Origin: Fibrobacter succinogenes
GTDB lineage: Bacteria > Fibrobacterota > Fibrobacteria > Fibrobacterales > Fibrobacteraceae
Direction of reading: 5' to 3'
Assembly (NCBI GenBank): GCA_902761355.1
Contig: CACWJY010000003.1
Location: 124,001-188,000, forward strand
DNA: 64,000 nucleotides
The notes below the pieces were generated by a model that saw only the letters and a program-made list of their open reading frames with translations, ran no database searches and was not told where the DNA came from. The position numbers and the translations under genes are program-made. This document shows, one piece after another, positions 39,365 through 46,784 of this stretch; the stretch's first letter is position 1; each line of letters starts with the position of its first letter.

Positions 39365-39936
39365 TCCCTTAACAAGTCCTTAAAAATCTGATAATACGCA
39401 AAACTTTCCGTTAATTCAGCTTCATTTATTCCTTCGCTTTCATACATTTTTTTTGAGACTCCGCCGGTACTCGCAAATGGAAGCATTCTTGTTTGTGGCG
39501 AAATATCCTTTAGCAATTTGTATTCATCACGAATACCGTTTGATCCACCAAGAAAAATTGCCGCTACAGTTTCATTTTCACTAAACATTTGATTTCGCAT
39601 TGCCTTTATGCTAGCAGGCAAATTTCCTTCGATTTTTTCAGTCCATACAATATTTTCAAAATAATCAACTTCATGAGGTGTTTTGCCCTCAAAAAAACGT
39701 GATTGGTATATCGTAATAAGAGGCTTTTCTTTTTTACTAAAATCTTTTGCCACAGACCAAACTAAAGGCGTAATTGCAGGTTGCCCTCCAAAATAAAATG
39801 GAATATTGAACTCTGCACACACTCGCGTAAAAGCCATTACGGCCCCTGCAGTTGCAGATCGATTAATCGTATCAAAACCTTCACGACCCTCACTTGGAAT
39901 TCCTGCAGAAAGGAAAATCTTTGAATTCTTATGCAT
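39328..39936 (-). CDS. Stand-alone SLOG-superfamily nucleotide-ligand-binding protein
   Basis: 202 aa. Rossmann-like SLOG signature: KIFLSAGIPSEGRE opening, FGGQPAITPLVW (49-60), AAIFLGGSNGIRDEY (about 124-138) and PFASTGGVSKK. SLOG domains bind nucleotide-derived ligands (LOG phosphoribohydrolases, ThsA sensor of Thoeris). Last gene of the five-gene operon; its start overlaps the TIR-C stop by 8 bases. Likely role: sensor for, or processor of, the TIR product; inferred. Confidence 0.75.
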   Translation of the reverse strand: MHKNSKIFLSAGIPSEGREGFDTINRSATAGAVMAFTRVCAEFNIPFYFGGQPAITPLVWSVAKDFSKKEKPLITIYQSRFFEGKTPHEVDYFENIVWTEKIEGNLPASIKAMRNQMFSENETVAAIFLGGSNGIRDEYKLLKDISPQTRMLPFASTGGVSKKMYESEGINEAELTESFAYYQIFKDLLRDYKDDAGNIRDS

Positions 39937-41026
39937 TAATATCCCTCGTTTGAATTACATTAGGCATATTTGTATTCAACCATTTTAAATGATTGAACAT
40001 ATTACGTCTACAATATTGAGAGTCATACAATAGAATTTTATTGCATGACAATTTTTTTTGACTACAAAAAAGATTTAATTCAGCATCTTCTTTTTCTAAA
40101 TCCGTAGATTTTGGAATATGAACACAAACGGCGGAAATCTCAGCACCATCAAATAACAAATCGTTATTTACGCCTACAATATCAACTAACGGATGCATTT
40201 TTCGGTATGAGTCAATCATAGCCTTTCTCCTGTATTCATAGAAAGCGGCTCTTCTCTCTTCTATTTTTTCAACAATTTCCTTTACAATTTTTTTCCCTAT
40301 ACCGTATCTAAAACCTAAGATTTGCCCCAAAAAAGATTTAAAACGGGAAACCGTAATATTGGCAAAATTCAAAAGATGCCACTTTCGTGAAGCTCCGTAA
40401 AAATCAACTCTAACAACGCCTTCATTCAATTTTTGAGCGCACTCAATTTCTTCTGTTGTGAATTCGCTTTTCGGATAATCTTTTGAATTTAAGAAAACAA
40501 ATACATCAGAATCAGCCAGCTCATGTTTCAAATATTCTTGGAAATCAACACCAGGCTCAATCGAATAAGAATCTAGAAAAGGATGAAAACCAAGCCTTGT
40601 TAACTCATCAAAAAGCAGAATTGCTAATTCTGTCGTATCCGACCGCTTATACGAAATGAAGATTTTACGACTTTGATTAATTATCCCAAAAAAATTTAAG
40701 ATATATTTATTTAATTTTTCATTACCATTAATATCGTATATAAGAGCATTTACATTTCCTAATGTCTGTGGAATAAAATCTCTGAATTTAGACGCATCCG
40801 TCACAATCGGAAGAATCAAGCCAGAATCAGCTAATTTCTTCAAATCCAGCTTTCCACAATATTGGGAATCTACAACACTTGCCCCCCAATACAAATATAG
40901 GCATGGATAATTATGATTGACTCGATCAATATCAATAAAATCAATCTTATGCAAAGACAGCTCGTCAGGAACATTTTTCCATTTGGGCGATCCGATATTA
41001 ACAATTTGATATAATACTGTCGTCAT
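39929..41026 (-). CDS. TIR-domain protein with extra N- and C-terminal domains
   Basis: 365 aa. Classical TIR core at about 121-235: KIFISYKRSD (121-130), GFHPFLDSYSIEPG, DSDVFVFLNSKDYPKSEFTTEEIECA with Glu192/193/195 as catalytic-Glu candidates. The N-terminal 118 residues and the C-terminal part (from about 265, VDIVGVNNDLLF..) are Rossmann-like in pattern but unassigned. It may be an NADase or cyclase for an ADP-ribose signal. It overlaps TIR-B by 29 bases. Confidence 0.78.
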   Translation of the reverse strand: MTTVLYQIVNIGSPKWKNVPDELSLHKIDFIDIDRVNHNYPCLYLYWGASVVDSQYCGKLDLKKLADSGLILPIVTDASKFRDFIPQTLGNVNALIYDINGNEKLNKYILNFFGIINQSRKIFISYKRSDTTELAILLFDELTRLGFHPFLDSYSIEPGVDFQEYLKHELADSDVFVFLNSKDYPKSEFTTEEIECAQKLNEGVVRVDFYGASRKWHLLNFANITVSRFKSFLGQILGFRYGIGKKIVKEIVEKIEERRAAFYEYRRKAMIDSYRKMHPLVDIVGVNNDLLFDGAEISAVCVHIPKSTDLEKEDAELNLFCSQKKLSCNKILLYDSQYCRRNMFNHLKWLNTNMPNVIQTRDINA

Positions 41027-41894
41027 TCCAGATTCTCTCGTTAATGCCTCTGCTATTTGCGTATAGATAATCTAATGCTGATTTTGATTCATATCCAATA
41101 TCATAACAATTTTTTATCCACTGACAAAACACATCATCATTCATTTGGAATAAATGGGAGATGTCTGTTGCATATGAAATTTCAAGTCTCGGTTTTGTTG
41201 ATGCAGTCACAGAATATGCTTCAAATAACGCCGATTCATTAGCCGTTCTAATAGGATCTTTTTCTTTTATCAATCTACTCATTGACATCTCCGAAAAAAT
41301 CCATGGTGACAATGTTCTGTTTTCAATACCCATTTTTAAATTAATCGAATCAGGAGTATTTAAAAAGAACAAACACTCACAACAATCCATCATTTCCATT
41401 AATGCTGTATTAAGCATTAAGTGAACATGAGATGTTGAGTAATTTCTTGAAGTATAAGAAAAAGTTTCTTTATCTTCATTATAACAATAATTTTCATCAA
41501 TTTCCATTAACAGCTCATCGCAATATTCCCACAACGCCCAATCTATAAAAACATCTAATTTCAAACATTCCTTTAAAATACCGGCAACAAGCAAAGCAAA
41601 CTCAGAATTTCTATGAGAATGAGACAAAAAAATATCATAGGAAAGATTGACAGGAAAGCATTTATTTTTCAATGCGGAACCATCAATTACGTCTCTTTCC
41701 CCTATTAGTATTTTTTTTAAAGGCTTTAGGCAAATTTGCTTCTTTTCTATATAATTATCTTTAGCACATTGAATAAATTCTTTAAAATGGGCATAATTTT
41801 CTTGCTGTTTTGCATTCAATTTCGATTCATTTTTTTTATAGTAATCATACTTTTCTTTTAGATTAGTCAATTCTAAATTAAAGCCTCTATACAT
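40998..41894 (-). CDS. TIR-like protein B
   Basis: 298 aa. After a Lys-rich helical N-terminus, YDIFLSHSHRNSEFA (86-100) begins a TIR-like fold: DVFIDWALWEY strand, LNTALMEMMDCCECLFFLNTPDS and LSPWIFSEMSMS with Glu202. This is the VYIDW..S.W..wE style of TIR-like sensor. AGGAGG lies 6 bases before the ATG. Second of three adjacent TIR-like genes; sequence similarity to TIR-A is weak but the plan is the same. Confidence 0.7.
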   Translation of the reverse strand: MYRGFNLELTNLKEKYDYYKKNESKLNAKQQENYAHFKEFIQCAKDNYIEKKQICLKPLKKILIGERDVIDGSALKNKCFPVNLSYDIFLSHSHRNSEFALLVAGILKECLKLDVFIDWALWEYCDELLMEIDENYCYNEDKETFSYTSRNYSTSHVHLMLNTALMEMMDCCECLFFLNTPDSINLKMGIENRTLSPWIFSEMSMSRLIKEKDPIRTANESALFEAYSVTASTKPRLEISYATDISHLFQMNDDVFCQWIKNCYDIGYESKSALDYLYANSRGINERIWNDDSIISNC

Positions 41895-41926
41895 AGATCC
41901 TCCTATGGATTCCTTTTGGAATGTAA

Positions 41927-42823
41927 CTATACAATAATACCGTTTTCAACTTTACTCATTACGGAAAATGTACTTAAAAAAACATTGTTAGAAGAAACCA
42001 CGCTATTTCCATCATTGCCAGAAAAATTTGTAATGAATTTTCTACAGTGATTTTGAGATCCTCCAAAGCAATTTCTTTTCGCATAAAAGTTACCGATTTC
42101 CCAAGCACACCATTGACGGATACAGCCATTGCCACCTTGTATTTTCAGCTCACTATTTGGGGTTCGCAAGAAAAGCAATTGATTGCTTCTACACAGGGCG
42201 CGATTTAGATCATACTTCAATTGTCTGCCATTTCCAACAGCGCCCCGCCACATCCAGTCAACATATAAAAAAGCTTTGTTACGAAGAAAGTAATAAAACA
42301 ATGCAAGAGAAAGTCCTCTATCCAAATAAGCATATGACAGGAAACTTTGAGGGCGATTGTTCCGTAAGCGAACGCTATTGTCAATAGATAAAAGAACCAA
42401 ATATTTTCCTATAATACGATTTTGATAAGACGCGATACTTCTAATTAAACGATTGAGAAGCTGGTCATAATTGAATCTGTCACCTTCAAATGAACGTTGC
42501 ATTTCTGCTTGTACGGATTCTATAAAAGAATCATGTTCAACATTGCCTAAATTTTCATCGTACAAAGAACGGAATGAAAATTCTCTTTTTTCATTGTCAG
42601 GACGATTTTCCAAATTTTTTATTAATGTCGCAGAGTTTTGAAACATTTTTCTAATTTCATTAGCTTGTCCTCTAAAAAAAATTGAATTTAAAACATTCGA
42701 ATCTACGTTTTCAAAGAGGAATTCCTTTTTTAAATACGACTCTTCTAAACTATCGCCATTCAAAACATCTGCCGCCAATTGGAACAATTCATATCTATTT
42801 AACTTTTCCGATATTTCTTCCAT
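41927..42823 (-). CDS. TIR-like protein A with helical N-terminal region
   Basis: 298 aa from the ATG at 42823, preceded by AAGGAAAGGAAA and lying 10 bases after the membrane-protein gene; a longer frame from 42856 would overlap it. The first 145 residues are helical. FLSYAYLDRGLSLALFYYF (161-179), FLYVDWMW and CIRQWCAWEIGNFYAKR (Glu242) give the TIR-like fold, and Trp-Cys-x-Trp-Glu is the typical end motif. A role as phage sensor or NAD-consuming enzyme is inferred from family and operon. Confidence 0.7.
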   Translation of the reverse strand: MEEISEKLNRYELFQLAADVLNGDSLEESYLKKEFLFENVDSNVLNSIFFRGQANEIRKMFQNSATLIKNLENRPDNEKREFSFRSLYDENLGNVEHDSFIESVQAEMQRSFEGDRFNYDQLLNRLIRSIASYQNRIIGKYLVLLSIDNSVRLRNNRPQSFLSYAYLDRGLSLALFYYFLRNKAFLYVDWMWRGAVGNGRQLKYDLNRALCRSNQLLFLRTPNSELKIQGGNGCIRQWCAWEIGNFYAKRNCFGGSQNHCRKFITNFSGNDGNSVVSSNNVFLSTFSVMSKVENGIIV

Positions 42824-42833
42824 TTTCCTTTCC

Positions 42834-43277
42834 TTAAGCTTTACAATTGCAGACATAAATAATTAGGAATACATAAACACCTATTATTGGGCCGTAAAAA
42901 AGCCAAATAGAAAATGATTTAATGCAACCCCAAACAGATCCATCATATTTGCCATCAGTACAGACTCTATCATAGTCTTTTTTAGATAAAGGACGAACAT
43001 CATAATCAACAGGTAATTTTTCCAGTCGAACAAGTTTATAAAGCATTCTAAATTGTTTTTCCAATATCAAATACTTTATATCCATTATTGCAAAAAGAAT
43101 GACTAATACAAGTCCGATAATCAAGGTAAATACATTTAAGTCATCTTTTGATAAAGCCAAAATCGCGGCACCCGTAGTCGCATCAAAGCCCTTAAAAATT
43201 GACGAAAGTGTCGACATTCGTCCTATAGGTTCCTGTATCATTTGCAAATAAGTTTGTTTCTTTTCTTCGTTTTCCAT
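42834..43277 (-). CDS. Three-helix membrane protein of the TIR/SLOG operon (likely effector)
   Basis: 147 aa. It starts YLQMIQEPIGRMSTLSSIFKG, followed by a hydrophobic pair (about 30-45 and 49-68), an amphipathic EKQFRMLYKLVRLEK segment, and a C-terminal helix (about 122-144, LFYGPIIGVYVFLIIYV). Small membrane proteins of this plan recur next to TIR-domain genes. Lead gene of the operon, with AAGGAA before its ATG. By analogy with membrane effectors of Thoeris-like and CBASS systems it may permeabilise the membrane; no homology proof here. Confidence 0.7.
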   Translation of the reverse strand: MENEEKKQTYLQMIQEPIGRMSTLSSIFKGFDATTGAAILALSKDDLNVFTLIIGLVLVILFAIMDIKYLILEKQFRMLYKLVRLEKLPVDYDVRPLSKKDYDRVCTDGKYDGSVWGCIKSFSIWLFYGPIIGVYVFLIIYVCNCKA

Positions 43278-43417
43278 AAAACATTCCTTATGTTTCTTTT
43301 ACAATTTTGATATCACTTATGTTAATTTCTATGGAATTTTTACCATTTTACTTTTAAGGTCGAAATTCATCTAATTAAGACAACTACTTCACCTTTATTT
43401 CACCAATCTTTCCGTTT

Positions 43418-44695
43418 TTACCCCACCTCCACCTGGCCGTTCATGAGGAGCGGGAGGAGTTTGTCACGGAGAGCGGTGAGGCGAATGATTTCTCGTTCGA
43501 TTACGCCACGTTGTTCATAAATAGCAGAAACCTTTTCATTAAACGCCTTCAAAATGTCTTCTGTCGGCCATGCAAATAGAGATTTATCAAAATGTCCTTT
43601 TGTCAAGTTATTGATTCCTGTTCCGGAGCATGTTTGACGAATGTATTTGATGAATATCTCAGAATGCAGATAGCAATCAATGAAATACCCGGCCTCTTCA
43701 TTGGGGGTAAATTTACTGCAGAATGCACCAAAAGAATGCGGCATATCATATAGGGCCAAGGCAGACTTACCAACATGCTCTTTACTACCGCTAGACATTG
43801 TCATCACAATATCAAATTTGGAAATTTTCTGTTCTTCCGCAACTAAATCGGAGGAAACAAAGACGTCATTACTGTCAAACACAAATCTGCTTCCAGAAAT
43901 GTTGTTGCCTCTCAATATTTGAACCACATTGGAATCCGTTTTACTTTTCTCGTCATCAGAACTGTAAGAAACGCCCCTCACGGATGTCGTCACATCATTT
44001 ACATTTTTCACTTCCCAGCCCACAGGGATTTCGCGTTTGAGGGTTGGGTTGTAGGTCATGGGGCCGCCGGTGGTTTTGTAGGAGTGGCCGTTTTTGTCGG
44101 GGAAGTCGAATTGGACGAACCAGTAGTCGTATAGGCGTTTTGCCATTGCTTCGAGTTTCTGGTTCATCTTTTTGTTCAGGGCGATTTTGTCGTCTAATGC
44201 AGATAGGACGGAGGCAATTTTCTTTTGCTCCGGCAAAGGGGGAACAAATATTGGAAATTCCCCTATTTGTTTGCCACTAATATGAGGTATTGCAGACCCC
44301 GTTTTTATCGTATTAACATACTCAATAAACCTTGGCGAGGAAACATAATGCCAAATATAATGTTGATCAATACCTTTTTTTGCTCTAACACATGCGACTC
44401 GTTGAACTAACAGAAGAGGCAAATCCGTTTGTTTAATCAACGCAAAATTTTTTCCAACTTTAGAGCCATCCATTCCAATGACTATATCATTTTCCTTTAG
44501 AAAATACGCTTCTAAATTATCAGTGATATCACTCCACCATCTAGACTCATCTCCAAACCTTAGTGTTCTTTCCGAAACATTCATTCCACGAACAAGACGT
44601 ATACCAATGCCATTTTCGTTAAACCGTTCACTTTCGAAAGGAAAACCAACAGATATATCCGCAATATCGCCCAATTTGTATTTCGTCAATTCCAT
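43418..44695 (-). CDS. hsdS: Type I restriction specificity subunit HsdS
   Basis: 425 aa from the ATG at 44695 (MELTKYKLGDIADIS). Two target-recognition domains are each followed by a conserved helix: central FVPPLPEQKKIASVLSALDDKIALNKKMNQKLEAMAKRLYDYWFV (about 155-200) and the C-terminal counterpart ending TALRDKLLPLLMNGQ. The second TRD starts at GWEVKNVNDV. It sets the two-part DNA target; the target cannot be read from sequence alone. GC-rich conserved repeats alternate with AT-rich TRDs, typical for TRD exchange. Confidence 0.94.
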   Translation of the reverse strand: MELTKYKLGDIADISVGFPFESERFNENGIGIRLVRGMNVSERTLRFGDESRWWSDITDNLEAYFLKENDIVIGMDGSKVGKNFALIKQTDLPLLLVQRVACVRAKKGIDQHYIWHYVSSPRFIEYVNTIKTGSAIPHISGKQIGEFPIFVPPLPEQKKIASVLSALDDKIALNKKMNQKLEAMAKRLYDYWFVQFDFPDKNGHSYKTTGGPMTYNPTLKREIPVGWEVKNVNDVTTSVRGVSYSSDDEKSKTDSNVVQILRGNNISGSRFVFDSNDVFVSSDLVAEEQKISKFDIVMTMSSGSKEHVGKSALALYDMPHSFGAFCSKFTPNEEAGYFIDCYLHSEIFIKYIRQTCSGTGINNLTKGHFDKSLFAWPTEDILKAFNEKVSAIYEQRGVIEREIIRLTALRDKLLPLLMNGQVEVG

Positions 44696-44721
44696 AATCT
44701 TTTTTCTCAAGCTTTCACTTA

Positions 44722-44755
44722 GATTGCTTCGTCGCTATCGCTCCTCGCAATGACG
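44722..44755. repeat. REP-like dispersed repeat, ATTGC...GCAAT type
   Basis: Stem ATTGC/GCAAT (44723-44727 with 44747-44751), ending GCAATGACG. The same unit recurs at 52953-52984. It lies between hsdS and the 87-aa gene. Confidence 0.65.
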
Positions 44756-45019
44756 CTACCTTTCACCTAATTGTTTATCCAAGAAAATATCTTCTTCAAG
44801 TTCTTTGGTTGCACCAGCGAGTCTAGCCAACGGAGAAGCATTTGCTATTCGCCTTGCTTCTTTTCTATTCTTTATTTCTCGTTTACACTTTTCTTCCTGT
44901 CTTTTTTCGGCTTTTACGGCATCATCATGTTGCTGCTTTGCAATATTTTTGGAAACCTTAACTGCCCAAATAGCAACAAATAGAGAGGCTAAACTAATAC
45001 AAATCGCAATAATATCCAT
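44756..45019 (-). CDS. Small membrane protein with charged coiled coil, inside the hsd locus
   Basis: 87 aa. N-terminal membrane helix (IIAICISLASLFVAIWAV, 3-20) followed by a dense Lys/Glu/Arg coiled coil and ending LEEDIFLDKQLGER. AGGAAAG precedes the ATG, which supports it as real. It sits between hsdM and hsdS on the same strand and is flanked on both sides by dispersed repeats. Function unknown; it may be unrelated to restriction and have come in with the repeats. Confidence 0.65.
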   Translation of the reverse strand: MDIIAICISLASLFVAIWAVKVSKNIAKQQHDDAVKAEKRQEEKCKREIKNRKEARRIANASPLARLAGATKELEEDIFLDKQLGER

Positions 45020-45035
45020 AACTATTTCTTTCCTA

Positions 45036-45129
45036 GATCCTTCGACTTCCCCTATCGCGCTTCGCGCTCCAGAGTCCGCTCAGGATGACAAGTACTGTGT
45101 GGATCCTATCGCTGCGCTCCAGGATGACG
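45036..45129. repeat. Two REP-like repeats, ATCCT...AGGAT type
   Basis: 45036-45090 (GATCCTTCGACTTCC to CAGGATGACA) and 45101-45129 (GGATCCTATC to AGGATGACG). Both have ATCCT/AGGAT inverted ends and a GAC-type 3' edge, like the ATTGC/GCAAT units. They lie between the 87-aa gene and hsdM. Confidence 0.65.
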
Positions 45130-45134
45130 CAGAC

Positions 45135-46784
45135 CTAATTGAATTTCAAGTTACTCAACTGTTTCTGGATTTCCTTTTCGAGTTTGTGGCTTTCGGCGAA
45201 CATGGCGGCGAGTTCTTCGGTGTCGGCTTTCATCTGGGCGTTGAATTCGTCGGCGGTAATATCCACGTAGTCTATCTTGATGTCGAAATACTGGCCGGCG
45301 CTCAGGCTGTAGCCTTTTTCCTTGACTTCGCCGTAGGTCACGACTACGCTGAAGTCTTCGACGGCTTTGGCCTTGCGGAAGGTGGTCACGATTTTCTCGA
45401 TTTCGTCGTCTTCGAGGCGGACTTTCTTGAGGCCGTTCGCGTCCTTGTATTCCTTGCCGAGTTTGCTTGCGTCAACGAGGGTGACTTTGTCGTTGTCGGT
45501 CTTTTTGCGGGTCTTGTCGAAGAAGAGCACGCTCACGTTGGTGCCGGTGTTCGCGAATACGTTGCTCGGCATGCTGACCACGCCATAGACGATGTGTTCG
45601 TCAACGATGCGTTCGAGGATTTTGTGCTCGATGCCGGATTTCGCGGTGATGAACCCGGTGGGGATGACAATGGCGCCCTTGCCGCCTGCCTTGATGCTGT
45701 TCACCACGTGCTGGATAAAGCAGGTGTAGATGGCCATGCTTTCCTTTTTCTTGTTCGGGACTTTCGGCACGCCTGCCCAAAAACGGGCGTTCCATTTCTT
45801 TTCGATGTCGTCGCGGGTGTCGCTGAAGTCCATCTTGAAGGGCGGATTGCTCACAACATAATCGAACTGCTTGAGGCTCTTGCCGTCGTCGCTCTTGTGG
45901 TAGGGTTCCAGGAGGGTGTCGCCCTGCACGGCGTGATCGAGGCTCGAAACGAGTCCGTTCAACAGCAGGTTCAGTTTGAGCATTTTGTTACTGCGCTGCG
46001 AGATGTCTTGCGCAAAGATGGTGCAGCGGTCTTCGCCAATCTGGTGGCTGAGCGCCATGAGCAAGGTGCCGGTGCCTGCGCTGGGGTCGTAGCATTCTAC
46101 GTTGTGCAAGTCGGCGTTGTCGCCCACCAACAGGCGGGCCATGATTTTCGCGATGGCCTTGGGGGTGTAATATTCGGCGTACTTGCCGCCGCCTGCGGTG
46201 TTGTAGTCCTTGAGTAGGTATTCGAAGATATCCGAGAAAAAGTCGTAGTGTTCGGCAAAGGCGTCTTCGAAGCTGAAATTCACGAGTTTATCGACAAGGG
46301 CGCGGGCGAAGTTTGCACGCTGGGCGTCGTCGGTCACGAAGATGGTGAGCTTTTCGAAGATGGGGATTTTCGTTTCTTGCGCGGTCTTGGTGTAGAATAC
46401 ATCCAAGTTGTCCTTCGCGATGGCGACCATGGTTTCGTCAAAAATGACGTCGAAATCGCCCTTGGCCTGCTTGTTCCAGAGGTTTGCAATCAAGTAGTCG
46501 GGCTTGAACACCGGGACTTCGGGCGGCAAGAAGAGGCTCACTTTTTCGCGGTCGGCCTTGGAGAGTTTCGCGTATTCCTCTTCCCACTTTTCGGATTTTT
46601 TGAGGGCCTTCAGGCAAGGGTCGTTGATTTTCTTGAGTTCGTAGCCGAACTTGTCGGCCATAAACTTGTACAGAAACACCTGGGTGATAATCTTGTATTC
46701 GTTGCCGTCATTGCCCATGCCGTACGTTTGGCAAGTGGCCTTGAGAGAGTCAATAAGGGCAATGGTCTTGTCTTTGATGTTCAT
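45135..46784 (-). CDS. hsdM: Type I restriction-modification methyltransferase HsdM
   Basis: 549 aa. Helical N-terminal domain, then N6-adenine methylase motifs: SAM-binding DPSAGTGT (233-240), catalytic NPPF (313-316, VVSNPPFKMDF), KYAEYYTPKAIAKIMARLL before them. C-terminal tail with helices for HsdS contact (KLEKEIQKQLSNLKFN). It methylates adenine in the HsdS-defined target. The ATG follows the hsdR stop directly (TAAATG). Confidence 0.96.
   Translation of the reverse strand: MNIKDKTIALIDSLKATCQTYGMGNDGNEYKIITQVFLYKFMADKFGYELKKINDPCLKALKKSEKWEEEYAKLSKADREKVSLFLPPEVPVFKPDYLIANLWNKQAKGDFDVIFDETMVAIAKDNLDVFYTKTAQETKIPIFEKLTIFVTDDAQRANFARALVDKLVNFSFEDAFAEHYDFFSDIFEYLLKDYNTAGGGKYAEYYTPKAIAKIMARLLVGDNADLHNVECYDPSAGTGTLLMALSHQIGEDRCTIFAQDISQRSNKMLKLNLLLNGLVSSLDHAVQGDTLLEPYHKSDDGKSLKQFDYVVSNPPFKMDFSDTRDDIEKKWNARFWAGVPKVPNKKKESMAIYTCFIQHVVNSIKAGGKGAIVIPTGFITAKSGIEHKILERIVDEHIVYGVVSMPSNVFANTGTNVSVLFFDKTRKKTDNDKVTLVDASKLGKEYKDANGLKKVRLEDDEIEKIVTTFRKAKAVEDFSVVVTYGEVKEKGYSLSAGQYFDIKIDYVDITADEFNAQMKADTEELAAMFAESHKLEKEIQKQLSNLKFN

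Noticed and set aside
39806..39988. Small frames inside the TIR/SLOG region on the plus strand
   Set aside because: No ribosome sites and fully covered by the coupled minus-strand genes.
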